Shown here in pieces: positions 7,989 through 16,806 of a stretch of 32,860 bases of DNA; the stretch's first letter is position 1, and every line of letters begins with the position of its first letter. A program made the translations under genes and the position numbers. The notes under the pieces are model-generated. The model had not been told where the DNA came from. It made no database searches and saw nothing but the letters and a program-made list of their open reading frames with translations. Origin of the DNA: CAZJQD01 sp964548165 [NCBI: uncultured bacterium] (GTDB lineage Bacteria > UBA8481); the NCBI GenBank assembly GCA_964548165.1, contig CAZJQD010000022.1, forward strand, positions 1 through 32,860, read 5' to 3'.

Positions 7989-8939
7989 ATGGCCCCGGGA
8001 GAATCTCTGCCGGAATCATCCCCTGATGATGACTTCAAACGACGTGTGTCCGAGCTTGCCGATCAGTTGGGCCGTCCCGTCTGCGGGGCGGAGCTGGCGG
8101 ACGGCGAGCCTTGTCCGGCGGCGCCGGTCCGCGAAGGCCGTTGCGCGGAGCATGCGGCCATGCTGAATCGGCCGCAAAGGGCCGCAGGCGCCGCCGCCGG
8201 GCGCACCCTGCTCTGGGTGGCCGTAGGGCTCATCGCGGCGCTCGCCGTGGTCGGTGGCATCCTGCAACTGCGCCAGGACCCCGCGGAGTCCTTGTGGCGG
8301 CAGGCCGCGTCGCTCGTGGCCGCGGGAAGGCCCGTGGAAGCGGAGGCCCTCTACCAGGCCATCCTGAAGGACCATCCCGAGTCGCGGTTCGCGGACCAGG
8401 CCAGGAGGCTCCTCGGGATCTCCGCATCCCCCGACGGCGCCCCGGCGAGGGCCGCCGGATCCGATGCTCAGAAGTTGTACCAGGAGGCGCGCAACTACTT
8501 TCCCCTCGGGGGAGCCACGCCTTCCGACCTCGAGGAAGCCGCATGGCGCTACGTCGCTCTCGCGGACAGCTGGCCCGCGGATCCGCTCGCGCGCGAGGCT
8601 CTCTACCAGGCGGCCCAGTGCTACGATCACCTGGGTCGCTCCGACGATACGGTCAAGACGTGGGAGCTGTTCCTGGAGCGTTACCCGAACGACGGCCGCT
8701 CGGCCGAGGCGCTCTATGCGCTCGGCTACGTCCTCTTGACGGAGCGAGGCGATCCCGATGCGGCAAAGATGCGTTTCGCGGAACTGGAGGCGAAGTTCCC
8801 GCAGTCGAGCGCGGCCGCGGCGGCCCGGGTCCTGATGGGAGGATCTCCGCACTCCGATCCTGGCGTGGAAGTGCCGGGGGGGAGCGATGCGGCGACGTCA
8901 GGCCGTCCCTCCATCCGAACCGAGCCGGGACGGCTCTAG
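7989..8939 (+). CDS. Membrane-anchored TPR protein with an N-terminal Cys/His zinc-type motif
   Basis: A 316-residue protein in three parts. Residues 31-55 hold C32, C42, C52 and H55 (C-x9-C-x9-C-x2-H), a compact pattern like the small Cys3His zinc motifs found at the ends of many bacterial proteins (DUF5763-like). A single transmembrane helix follows at about 72-93, then TPR-like repeats from about 97 to 280 (AEALYQAILKDHPES, TWELFLERYPND, AKMRFAELEAKFPQS) in the style of YbgF/BamD outer-envelope proteins. The zinc motif would be cytoplasmic and the repeats periplasmic. It begins 10 nt after rpsA and ends 14 nt before scpB, so it is in the same operon. The function is unknown. Confidence 0.78.
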   Translation: MAPGESLPESSPDDDFKRRVSELADQLGRPVCGAELADGEPCPAAPVREGRCAEHAAMLNRPQRAAGAAAGRTLLWVAVGLIAALAVVGGILQLRQDPAESLWRQAASLVAAGRPVEAEALYQAILKDHPESRFADQARRLLGISASPDGAPARAAGSDAQKLYQEARNYFPLGGATPSDLEEAAWRYVALADSWPADPLAREALYQAAQCYDHLGRSDDTVKTWELFLERYPNDGRSAEALYALGYVLLTERGDPDAAKMRFAELEAKFPQSSAAAAARVLMGGSPHSDPGVEVPGGSDAATSGRPSIRTEPGRL

Positions 8940-8953
8940 CAGGGAGGAATGAC

Positions 8954-9889
<936 letters not shown>

Positions 9890-9913
9890 CCCTTACGACG
9901 CGACCGGTGCGCC

Positions 9914-10621
9914 ATGCAGCGGATTAACGCGTTCCTGGCGCAGGCGACGGGGCGAGCACGCCGGGAATGCGATGAGCTGGTGCGTGCCGGCCGCGTGACC
10001 GTGGACGGGCGCGTCGCGGAATTCCACGATCGGGCAGGCGAGGACGACGACGTTCGGCTGGACGGTTCTCCCGTGCGGCCGCGCCACTACGAGTACATCG
10101 CGATGAACAAGCCCCGCGGCATCCTGACCGCGGTCAAGGATCGACGCGGGCGCACCGTCTGCGACCTCCTGCCGCCGCGCTGGCGCCTGCTCTTTCCCGT
10201 CGGGCGGCTCGACAAGGAGTCGCGGGGACTGCTGCTCCTCACCAACGACGGCGGCTGGGCTCACCGCGTCCAGCACCCGTCCCAGGGTGTCCCCAAGGTC
10301 TACGAGGTGGCGCTCGACCGCCCGCTCACGCCTCGGGAAGCGGCCATCAGCGTGCAGCTCGAAGATGGGCCATCGCAGTTCGTCTCCGTGCGCCCGGCGG
10401 CACCCGGGGGACCGACCGCCGGCCGCGGACCCGACGAAGCGCGGCTCGAAGTCACGCTCATCGAAGGCCGCAAGCGACAGATTCGCCGGCATTTTCGGGC
10501 GCTCGACCGGCGCGTCCTCGACCTTGTCAGAATCCGGATAGGTGCTATAAATCTCGCAGACCTTGCCCCGGGGGCTGTTCGTCCACTGGAGCGCCGGGAG
10601 AGAGAGAGCTTCGAAGCGTGA
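9914..10621 (+). CDS. RluB/RsuA-family rRNA pseudouridine synthase
   Basis: It isomerises a specific uridine of rRNA to pseudouridine. An N-terminal S4 RNA-binding domain spans about 1-58 (QRINAFLAQATGRARRECDELV), then the catalytic domain with MNKPRGILTAVKD and GRLDKESRGLLLLTNDG, where D100 is the catalytic Asp. KVYEVAL and the GRKRQIRRHF motif complete the fold. Its 235 residues are typical. It follows scpB by 24 nt, the usual arrangement, and its TGA overlaps the GTG of pheA. RluB (23S rRNA) is favoured over RsuA by this context, but the exact target cannot be read from sequence, so no symbol is given. Confidence 0.93.
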   Translation: MQRINAFLAQATGRARRECDELVRAGRVTVDGRVAEFHDRAGEDDDVRLDGSPVRPRHYEYIAMNKPRGILTAVKDRRGRTVCDLLPPRWRLLFPVGRLDKESRGLLLLTNDGGWAHRVQHPSQGVPKVYEVALDRPLTPREAAISVQLEDGPSQFVSVRPAAPGGPTAGRGPDEARLEVTLIEGRKRQIRRHFRALDRRVLDLVRIRIGAINLADLAPGAVRPLERRERESFEA

Positions 10622-11823
10622 AACGAGTCGGCGGCAGGAAGGGGAAGATGGGGTCGGCCGCGGAAAGCGGCGACTCTGGTCGTAGAGCTCTCGGCAAATT
10701 GCGCCAGGGCATCGACGCCGTGGACCGCGCGATCGTGAAACTGCTGGATCGGCGCGTCGACCTGGCCGTGAAAACGGCCAGTCTCAAGGAACAGCTGGAC
10801 CTCCCGCTTTTCCAGCCCTGGCGGGAGGCCGAGGTACTCGAGCGCGTTTCGCGCGAGAGCCGGCGTTTTCCCAAGCCGTCTCTCCAGGCCATCTATCGCG
10901 AGATGATGGGCGCCTCGCTGGCCCTGGAAAGGCGTTTCCGGGTCGCCGTGCTCGGCCCGGAGACCACGTACAGCCACCTGGCGGCGATCCAGCACTTCGG
11001 GCGGAGCGTGGAACTGACGTTCCAGCCGACCATTGCGGATGTCTTCACGGCGGTCGCGAAGGAAGAGGCCGACGTCGGCGTGGTGCCCATCGAGAACTCG
11101 ACGGACGGGGCCATCGTCCACACGCTCGACAACCTCGTCGACTCCCCGCTCTCCATCGCCGCCGAGATTCTCCTGCCGATCCGGCACCAGCTGCTCGTGC
11201 ACCCGGATGTCCTCAAGAGGGCGCGCCCGCGGCTCCTGAGGATCGCATCGAAGGCCGAACCCCTGGCGCAGTGCCGCAACTACCTGGAAGCCCACCATTC
11301 GGGCGTGCCTCTGCGCGAGACTCCCTCGACGGCCGCCGCCGCGATCGAGGCTCACCGCCGACCCGGCGTGGCCGCCATCGCCTCCGAGCTGGCCGCGGAG
11401 CGTTACGGACTCGCCGTGATGGCCTCGGGCATCGAGGACATGGCGGGCAACACGACGCGGTTCCTCGTCCTGCGACGAGAAGGCGTCCCGCGCCCGCCCG
11501 CCCACTACCGCGGATCCGTGAAGACGTCGATCGCCTTCTCCATGAAGGACAAGCCCGGCGCGCTCTACACGATGCTCGAGTCGTTCAAGAAGTTCGGGAT
11601 CAACCTCACCAAGATCGAGTCGCGCCCCTCAAGGGTCAAGGCCTGGCGCTACTTCTTCTTCCTCGACATGGAGGGCCACGCGGATGAGCCGCGGATCCGG
11701 CGAGCGCTCCAGGACCTGGGCGCGCACTGCGCGTTCCTGCGCGTCCTGGGCTCCTACCCGGGAACGGCGCCGGTCGCGGGGACACCACCCGTGAAGAGCC
11801 CCTCCCGCCGCCGCCGCCGCTGA
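10618..11823 (+). CDS. pheA: Bifunctional chorismate mutase / prephenate dehydratase (P-protein)
   Basis: It converts chorismate to prephenate and then phenylpyruvate, the committed steps to phenylalanine. The 401 residues hold three domains in order: AroQ-type chorismate mutase (about 24-105, LRQGIDAVDRAIVKLLDRR), prephenate dehydratase (about 107-290, VAVLGPETTYSH, VVPIENSTDGAI, and the catalytic NTTRF), and a regulatory ACT domain (about 300-385) with the GALY and ESRPSR signatures that bind Phe for feedback inhibition. GTG 10618 overlaps the preceding stop (GTGA), implying coupling. The N-terminal 20 residues are basic and low-complexity, and the C-terminal tail ends in five Arg. Confidence 0.96.
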   Translation: MKRVGGRKGKMGSAAESGDSGRRALGKLRQGIDAVDRAIVKLLDRRVDLAVKTASLKEQLDLPLFQPWREAEVLERVSRESRRFPKPSLQAIYREMMGASLALERRFRVAVLGPETTYSHLAAIQHFGRSVELTFQPTIADVFTAVAKEEADVGVVPIENSTDGAIVHTLDNLVDSPLSIAAEILLPIRHQLLVHPDVLKRARPRLLRIASKAEPLAQCRNYLEAHHSGVPLRETPSTAAAAIEAHRRPGVAAIASELAAERYGLAVMASGIEDMAGNTTRFLVLRREGVPRPPAHYRGSVKTSIAFSMKDKPGALYTMLESFKKFGINLTKIESRPSRVKAWRYFFFLDMEGHADEPRIRRALQDLGAHCAFLRVLGSYPGTAPVAGTPPVKSPSRRRRR

Positions 11824-11887
11824 CTACTGGCGACGGCCACGCGGCGCTTGCCTCGCGGGCTTCGTTCATGGAAGAATGTTCCACCAC

Positions 11888-12319
11888 ATGAGCGAACTCA
11901 CCGAAGAACAGCGGCACCAGTTGCCCTTGAAGCCGGATGGAACCCGATTCGGGTTCCTCGTCGTCGACGACTCGGATTTCATGGTGAAGAACCTGGTCCG
12001 CATCATCAACAGCTTCGAGGCCGACGTCGTGGCGACAGCCGTCAACGGCGCCGACGGATTTCTCCGTTACCGCGAGCTGAGGGACAAGATCGACTGCGTC
12101 ACCCTGGATATCACCATGCCGAAGATGGACGGGCTGGAATGCCTGGAGCTCATCCGCAAGGAGAATCCGGACGCGGTCGTCATCATGGTCTCGGCGCTCG
12201 GGCACAAGGAAGCGGTGCAGACGGCGATCATGAAGGGCGCCAAGCACTTCATCGTCAAGCCGTTCCAGAGGGATAACGTCTACAAGGTCGTGCGATCGGT
12301 CCTCGTCCGTGAAGGTTGA
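11888..12319 (+). CDS. CheY-type single-domain response regulator
   Basis: A 143-residue receiver domain with no output domain. The acidic pair is D27-D28, the phosphorylated Asp is D74 (VTLDITMP), the switch Ser is S102 (VSALG) and the conserved Lys is K124 (IVKPF). ATG 11888 is preferred over 11876 because GGAAGA (11870-11875) is 12 nt upstream of the former but touches the latter. Its 3' end overlaps the next gene, cheX-like, by 11 nt, so receiver and phosphatase are made together. A role in chemotaxis, motility or another phospho-relay is likely. The cognate kinase is not in the window. Confidence 0.93.
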   Translation: MSELTEEQRHQLPLKPDGTRFGFLVVDDSDFMVKNLVRIINSFEADVVATAVNGADGFLRYRELRDKIDCVTLDITMPKMDGLECLELIRKENPDAVVIMVSALGHKEAVQTAIMKGAKHFIVKPFQRDNVYKVVRSVLVREG

Positions 12320-12782
12320 TTACCTCAACCCCTTCGTCGAGGCGACGATGTACGTGGTTGGCCAGTGCGTCCCGAATGCCGACATCCGCCGCGGTCCGCT
12401 CAATCTCCGCCAGGATCCCCACCTCTCGGCAGGCATCAGCACGTACGTCGGCATGACCGGAGACCTGCGCGGCCGCGTGATCTACGACATGAGCAAGCAG
12501 ACGGCCATCAACGTGGCCTCGGTCATGAACGACGAAACGCTCGTGGGGATGAACACCATGGTCCGCTCGACGATCAACGAGCTGGCCAACATGATCACGG
12601 GCAACGCGGCTGTCCGCTTGAGCGAGGCCGGGTTCAAGGTCGATATCACGCCGCCGACCTTCATCGTGGGGCAGAACACCGAGGTCTACTCGTATCGCAG
12701 CATGGGGCATCTCATCGTCCCCCTGCAGACCCGGTGCGGGGAGATGATCCTCTCCATCTCGGTCACCGACGAGGCCGGCTGA
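12309..12782 (+). CDS. CheX-family phosphatase
   Basis: CheX proteins dephosphorylate CheY-type receivers. This one has 157 residues, starting at GTG 12309 inside the end of the receiver gene (11-nt overlap). The family's catalytic E-x-x-N is E91-L-A-N94 in the INELANMITGNA helix, and the second half has the paired beta strands ending in the LSISV segment. CheC has two such catalytic helices; here only one is obvious, which favours CheX. The adjacent receiver (11888-12319) is its expected substrate. No flagellar or methyl-accepting genes are nearby. Confidence 0.9.
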   Translation: MKVDYLNPFVEATMYVVGQCVPNADIRRGPLNLRQDPHLSAGISTYVGMTGDLRGRVIYDMSKQTAINVASVMNDETLVGMNTMVRSTINELANMITGNAAVRLSEAGFKVDITPPTFIVGQNTEVYSYRSMGHLIVPLQTRCGEMILSISVTDEAG

Positions 12783-12870
12783 CCTCGCCGTCGTCCTGCT
12801 AATTCCAAGACACCCCGTGGCGGCCCGAGGGCCGCTCCCCGGGCGGCGCGGAGAGATCCGCGGCCGTCGA

Positions 12871-12894
12871 GGCGCTCGCAAGGTGAGCCTTTTT
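12871..12894 (+). terminator. Possible weak terminator after cheX
   Basis: A short stem (GG/CTC of 12871-12877 with GAGCC, 12885-12889, with a 2-nt bulge) is followed directly by five T (12890-12894). It lies about 90 nt past the cheX stop in the gap between convergent genes, where a terminator is expected. The stem is short, so support is modest. Confidence 0.35.
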
Positions 12895-12920
12895 AACCCT
12901 GCGGCTTCACGGGGGTGGAT

Positions 12921-12945
12921 TCGCGTCGCCGTCCGGTCGACGCGA
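12921..12945. other. Hairpin between convergent genes
   Basis: A perfect 8-bp inverted repeat (TCGCGTCG, 12921-12928, and CGACGCGA, 12938-12945) with a 9-nt loop lies 18 nt from the 3' end of the minus-strand orphan. It has no T-tract on either strand. A shared transcription or mRNA-end element is plausible. Confidence 0.4.
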
Positions 12946-12962
12946 GGAGACGGCCTGGGAGA

Positions 12963-13175
12963 TCAGGCGATGCGGAGATGGCGCTCCGTTCGCGCGATGC
13001 CGGCCACGGCCAGCTTCGATTTTACTTCCTGCTGGATGAGCTCCAGGCCGTTGGGCGCGTCGATGAGGTTGATCTTCGAGCCCAGGACGTCGCTGAAATG
13101 CTTGCGGATGTAGGCGGTCATCTTCTCGCGCGCATCGGCGTCGGACGTGAATTGGAACTCCTCGGGTATGATCAT
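12963..13175 (-). CDS. Small orphan protein, 70 residues
   Basis: I do not recognise this protein. The start is ATG at 13175 (read leftward), with a GAGG ribosome site about 9 nt upstream; a much longer same-frame extension (to 13475) runs into low-complexity sequence and overlaps the next plus-strand gene, so I reject it. The product is hydrophilic, without signal or membrane helix. It begins with Met-Ile-Ile-Pro-Glu-Glu-Phe, has a middle helix (DAREKMTAYIRKHF) and ends basic. It is the only minus-strand gene among plus-strand neighbours and so has its own promoter. The real coding case rests on the ribosome site and sensible composition. Confidence 0.55.
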   Translation of the reverse strand: MIIPEEFQFTSDADAREKMTAYIRKHFSDVLGSKINLIDAPNGLELIQQEVKSKLAVAGIARTERHLRIA

Positions 13176-13353
13176 CGTGCCTGACCTCGTAACGGGGGAT
13201 TTGTGGTGCCCTTGAGTCATCGGCCCGGTCCCGGGGCGGCTTGAGCGCGCCTCCTCGTCGTGGCAAGTTCTGTCCAGAAAGTAAGCGCCCGGGATGGATT
13301 TGCCGGCGGCCGGGATGATGACGGCTCGCGCGGATGCCGATATGCTGATCGTG

Positions 13354-13998
13354 ATGCCTCGTCCTCTGCCCGTCTTCCTGCTGGCCGTCCTCCTGGTGAG
13401 CGGTCCGATGGCGTGCGCTCCTGGTGGCGGGCCCCTGCGCCAGGACGACCCCTGGGCCAACATGAAGGCCAACATGATCTTCGACCGGGCGGAGCAGTAT
13501 TACGCCAGGGGAGACTACGCCAACGCGCTAGTCAGCTACCGGGCCTACCTCGACGATTACCAGGGACTCCATCGCGCCAACGACGCCGCCTTTCGCGTGG
13601 CGCAGAGCCTGGAGGCGATGGGCGAGCGCATGGAGGCCGGCGATGTCTATCGCTCCGTCGCCCTCGTGTACAACCGATCCGAGCTCTCCGCGCCGGCGTT
13701 CCTGCGCACGGGCGAGCTGTACGAGCTGGAGGGATTCTGGACCGACGCGCACTGGGCCTACAGCCGCGGCGCGGAGTATCTCAACACGGAAGCCGGGCGC
13801 ACGGCCCTGGCGCGCCGCGACGACCTGGCGTCCCGCATCGCCGCCCAGCGCGCCGCGCTCGAGGCCGCCAGGCGCCCCACGGCCCAGAATCCGCAGATCG
13901 CGCCCTCCGATACCCGCGCGCTCAATGCGCCCAATCAGCCCCGCCGAGCCTGGCCGCCGCGGGGCAAGAGCCTCTGGGACATCATCCTCGGCAAGTGA
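13354..13998 (+). CDS. Predicted lipoprotein with TPR-like repeats
   Basis: From ATG 13354 it has 214 residues; in-frame ATGs at 13342, 13315 and 13294 would lengthen the N-terminus. The sequence after 13354 reads as a lipoprotein signal (PRP, then a Leu/Val core, then M-A-C), although Pro at -3 is unusual for a lipobox. The mature part has tetratricopeptide-like helices (AEQYYARGDYANALVSYRAY, AAFRVAQSLEAMGERMEAG, TGELYELEGFWTDA), resembling outer-membrane-assembly-type proteins such as BamD only in general layout. The C-terminus is Ala/Pro/Arg-rich. Next to it, 31 nt on, is a small membrane protein, likely in the same transcript. The function is unknown. Confidence 0.72.
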   Translation: MPRPLPVFLLAVLLVSGPMACAPGGGPLRQDDPWANMKANMIFDRAEQYYARGDYANALVSYRAYLDDYQGLHRANDAAFRVAQSLEAMGERMEAGDVYRSVALVYNRSELSAPAFLRTGELYELEGFWTDAHWAYSRGAEYLNTEAGRTALARRDDLASRIAAQRAALEAARRPTAQNPQIAPSDTRALNAPNQPRRAWPPRGKSLWDIILGK

Positions 13999-14029
13999 TA
14001 CGCTTTCGCATAGAGGGGGAAGGAACTCG

Positions 14030-14335
14030 ATGCCACGCATAATCGTAGCTCTCGCCATGATGGCCTCCATCAACATCGTTGCCATCCAGCTCTTCATGTC
14101 CGGGAACGTCGGGCCGCTCGGTGACGTTCTCCCGCTGGAGCAGGCCACGATGCTGACCGCGCTCTTCATCGTCGTCCTCGATATCATCCTCGTCTTCTGG
14201 CTCATCACCATGCGCCTTCCCGGCCAGACGGTCAGCTCGGACTTCGATCGCATCTTCCGCAAGCACTACAACGGGGCGAATTTCAGCGAGGCCTTCGAGA
14301 AGGCCCGCCAGGAATTCCGCAAAGGAATTCGCTGA
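14030..14335 (+). CDS. Small two-helix membrane protein, function unknown
   Basis: A protein of 101 residues with a strong ribosome site (GAGGGGGAAGGA, ending 5 nt before ATG 14030). Two hydrophobic helices lie at about 4-24 and 39-61, joined by a short acidic loop. A hydrophilic C-terminal 35 residues (FDRIFRKHYNGANFSEAFEKA) would be cytoplasmic. I know no family for it. It ends 16 nt before the ABC ATPase gene and could be an accessory subunit of that transporter, but that is by position only. Confidence 0.72.
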   Translation: MPRIIVALAMMASINIVAIQLFMSGNVGPLGDVLPLEQATMLTALFIVVLDIILVFWLITMRLPGQTVSSDFDRIFRKHYNGANFSEAFEKARQEFRKGIR

Positions 14336-14351
14336 CGGACGCGCGTTTCTC

Positions 14352-15005
14352 GTGATCCATCTCAAGAACATTCGCGTCGACGTCGCCGGTCGCGGCGCGA
14401 CGCGCACGATCCTCTCCGTGGAGGATTTCCGCGTCCGGCCCGGAGAATCCGTGGCCCTGGTGGGGCCGAGCGGTTGCGGTAAGACCACGCTCCTCTCGCT
14501 CATCGCGGGACTGCGCGCCCCTACGCAGGGGACGGTGGAGGTCTGCGGGCGCGATCTTGGGACGCTACGCGGCTACAGCCTGGACCTGTACCGCGCGGCG
14601 CATGTCAGCGTGGTCTTCCAGGCCTTCAACCTTCTCGAGAACTCTCCCGCACGCCGCAACGTGACGCTGCCCCTGGCACTGACGGGGCGCCGCGGCCCGG
14701 CCGCCGACGCCTGGGTCGATGCTCTCCTCGCGCGCGTCGGCCTGGGCGATCGCGCCACCGCCCTGCCGCGGCATCTCTCGGCGGGCGAGCGTCAGCGCCT
14801 CGCCGTCGCCCGCGCACTGGCTGGAGGCGCTCCCGTTCTCCTGGCGGATGAACCGACGGGCAACCTGGATTCCGAGAATGTGGCGGCCGTCCTGTCGCTC
14901 TTGAAGGGGCACGCGGGACCCGGGCACGCGCTGGTGGTCGCCTCTCATGACCGCGACATCCAGGGCGCCTTTGACCGCGTGGTCGATGTCAGGGACCTCG
15001 CGTGA
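14352..15005 (+). CDS. ABC transporter ATPase, LolD/MacB type
   Basis: The nucleotide-binding subunit, 217 residues, starting at GTG 14352. All motifs are present: Walker A GPSGCGKT (38-45), Q-loop VFQAFNLL, signature LSAGERQRLAVARAL, Walker B VLLADEP with catalytic Glu, and the switch His in ASHDRD. The subfamily (with permeases of the FtsX fold) moves lipids, drugs or peptides, or couples ATP use to periplasmic work, rather than solute channels. It overlaps the permease start by 4 nt. With the DUF3299 gene further on, it matches a zinc-limitation operon as I recall it in Pseudomonas aeruginosa (PA4063-PA4066). Confidence 0.92.
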   Translation: MIHLKNIRVDVAGRGATRTILSVEDFRVRPGESVALVGPSGCGKTTLLSLIAGLRAPTQGTVEVCGRDLGTLRGYSLDLYRAAHVSVVFQAFNLLENSPARRNVTLPLALTGRRGPAADAWVDALLARVGLGDRATALPRHLSAGERQRLAVARALAGGAPVLLADEPTGNLDSENVAAVLSLLKGHAGPGHALVVASHDRDIQGAFDRVVDVRDLA

Positions 15006-16168
15006 TCGCCCTCTCGCTCGCCCTCGACAAGGTCCGGGGCCGCCCTCTGGCCGCCGGAGCCACCTTCGCCTCCATCGTCCTGGCGGTCACGCTCCTCACC
15101 GTCCTGGCCAATGCCAGGGTGACCCTGCAACAACGCATCAGCGAACCGGTCAGTGACGCGGATCTCATCGTGGGGCCGAGGGGAGGCAGTCTCGATCTCT
15201 TTCTCTCGGCGGGGCTGAACCTCGCGCCACCCCGCGGCAGAACCTCCCCGGGGCTGGCCGAGGACCTGGCGGCGGATCCCCGCATCGCGCGATCGGCGCC
15301 GCTCCTCTTGGAGGACAACTACCGCGGCTGGCCGGTCGTCGCGACAACATCCGCCCATCCCGCCTTTGCCCTGAACGACGATCTCTCCGAGCTGATGCGG
15401 TCCAGCGAGCCTGTCGCCGTCGTCGGCGCGGCGGCGGCTCGAGCCTTGAATCTCCGGCCCGGTGATCGCATCCAGACGGCGCACCAGGCGGCGGCAAACC
15501 ATCATTACGAGGTCGTGTCGATCCTGGACGCCCGATCGGCCGCGACGGACCGGTGCCTCTTCGTTCCCCTGGAATCGGTCCAGCACGCGCACCATGGCGG
15601 GCACGCGGCGGAAGTGGAAGGAGAGACCCACCCGGTTGAGGAATCCAGGCACGTGATCGAGGCCAACGCGATCCTGGTCACCCTTAAGACGCCTCTCGAC
15701 CTCCTGCCCTTGATGCGCGAGCTCAACGACCTCCACGAGGTGACGGTCGTGGATCCCCGCGCGGAGGCGGCGCGCCTCCACGCCGCGCTGGGAGGGCTTG
15801 ATCGCTACCTTTGGGCCGCCGGCCTGGCCGTCCTCGCGCTGGCCGTCCTCGCGCTCATCGCCACGCTCGTGACGCAGGTCGAGGAGCGCCGGAGGGAGAC
15901 CGCGATCCTCAGGGCGCTGGGCGCCTCGTTCGGGCACGTGATCGCGGTCGAAATGGGACACGCTCTGATCGTGGCCGGTGCTGGCGCCGTCTTGGGCTCG
16001 ATCACGGGTATCCTCCTGGCACACGCCCTGGACCTGAAGGAGGCCTTCATCCCCCTCGACCTCCTGGTTCCCGTCCTCGCGCTCGGCCTCGCGGCAGTCG
16101 TGGCCGCCGCCGCCTGCCTGCCGCTCTATCGCGTCGCGCTCGATGACGCCCTGCGCCCCGACCGGTGA
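15002..16168 (+). CDS. FtsX-family ABC permease with a histidine-rich periplasmic insert
   Basis: A 388-residue MacB/FtsX-type permease. The first membrane helix is at about 17-37, followed by a large periplasmic domain, then three helices from about 280 to the end. In the periplasmic domain lies a cluster H195, H197, H198, H201, H210 and H217 (QHAHHGGHA and following), which looks like a metal-binding loop. Such loops mark transporters linked to zinc or other divalent metals. ATG 15002 overlaps the ATPase stop by 4 nt, and the TGA at the end overlaps the DUF3299 start. The partner metal is inferred from the histidines and the DUF3299 neighbour; it has not been shown. Confidence 0.88.
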   Translation: MIALSLALDKVRGRPLAAGATFASIVLAVTLLTVLANARVTLQQRISEPVSDADLIVGPRGGSLDLFLSAGLNLAPPRGRTSPGLAEDLAADPRIARSAPLLLEDNYRGWPVVATTSAHPAFALNDDLSELMRSSEPVAVVGAAAARALNLRPGDRIQTAHQAAANHHYEVVSILDARSAATDRCLFVPLESVQHAHHGGHAAEVEGETHPVEESRHVIEANAILVTLKTPLDLLPLMRELNDLHEVTVVDPRAEAARLHAALGGLDRYLWAAGLAVLALAVLALIATLVTQVEERRRETAILRALGASFGHVIAVEMGHALIVAGAGAVLGSITGILLAHALDLKEAFIPLDLLVPVLALGLAAVVAAAACLPLYRVALDDALRPDR

Positions 16169-16806
16169 CCGAGACACCGCCGCCCTCCCGACCTCTGCTG
16201 GGGCCGCCCATACCCTCCATGGCCCCGCCCTTCCCGCCCCTTCATCTCCTGATGTGGCGACGCCGCCTGCATGCCGCGGGAATCATCGCGTTCGTGGTCT
16301 GCATCGCCGTCGCGGGGGAACTCTGGCGCCGCGCCAGCGAGCCGCCACCCGCATCCGCCGCCACGGGCATGCCCCTGCCCGGGCTCGATCGCGATCCGGC
16401 GGATGAGGCCTGGCGTGACGCTCCGGCGACCGCCTTCACGGCCGTGGATTGGGAGAGGCTGGGGGGGCTTGTCATGAGCGAGACGGACCAGGCGATCGTC
16501 CGCGTTTCCGGGGATGTGGCGGCTCTCGATGGCAAGGCGGTGCGCCTGACGGGCTTCATGGTGCCGCTCGATCTCGGCGCCGCGACCCTCGATTTCGTAC
16601 TCGTCCCGGATATGGGGCGCTGCTGGTTCTGCGACACGCCCGATCCCTCGCGCACCGTCTACGCCCGGGGCGCCTTCGGGCCCGTGGCCGCCGTGTACGA
16701 CCGACCGGTCGTGGCCTGGGGACTACTCGATGTCGCCGTTCACGCGCCGGCCGGAAAATTCCACAGCGCGCTGAGAATGCGCGTCGTCCGCATCGACACG
16801 CTCTAG
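16165..16806 (+). CDS. DUF3299 protein, membrane-anchored
   Basis: A 213-residue protein. GTG 16165 overlaps the permease stop (GTGA), so translation is coupled. A Pro-rich N-terminus precedes one membrane helix (about 34-55), placing the rest in the periplasm. The DUF3299 core is recognisable: VRLTGFMVPLDLG, FVLVPDMGRCWFCDTPDPSRTVYARG, then a GLLDVAV segment. The two Cys (C-W-F-C) are in the place of the family's conserved Cys/His/Pro cluster and may bind metal. The gene is found with LolD-type ATPases and FtsX permeases in zinc-responsive operons. Its stop shares CTAG with that of the convergent hydrolase. Confidence 0.86.
   Translation: MTETPPPSRPLLGPPIPSMAPPFPPLHLLMWRRRLHAAGIIAFVVCIAVAGELWRRASEPPPASAATGMPLPGLDRDPADEAWRDAPATAFTAVDWERLGGLVMSETDQAIVRVSGDVAALDGKAVRLTGFMVPLDLGAATLDFVLVPDMGRCWFCDTPDPSRTVYARGAFGPVAAVYDRPVVAWGLLDVAVHAPAGKFHSALRMRVVRIDTL

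Noticed and set aside
6191-8038. A 615-codon minus-strand open frame opposite rpsA
   Set aside because: It is the antisense of six S1 repeats, so its apparent repeats are only a mirror of the real gene.
12817-12849. GCGGCCC-GA-GGGCCGC inverted repeat as a terminator
   Set aside because: The loop is only 2 nt and no T-run follows, so I do not call it a terminator.
13176-13475. A longer version of the 70-residue minus-strand orphan
   Set aside because: The added N-terminus is low-complexity and overlaps the lipoprotein gene on the other strand; the ATG at 13175 has its own ribosome site.
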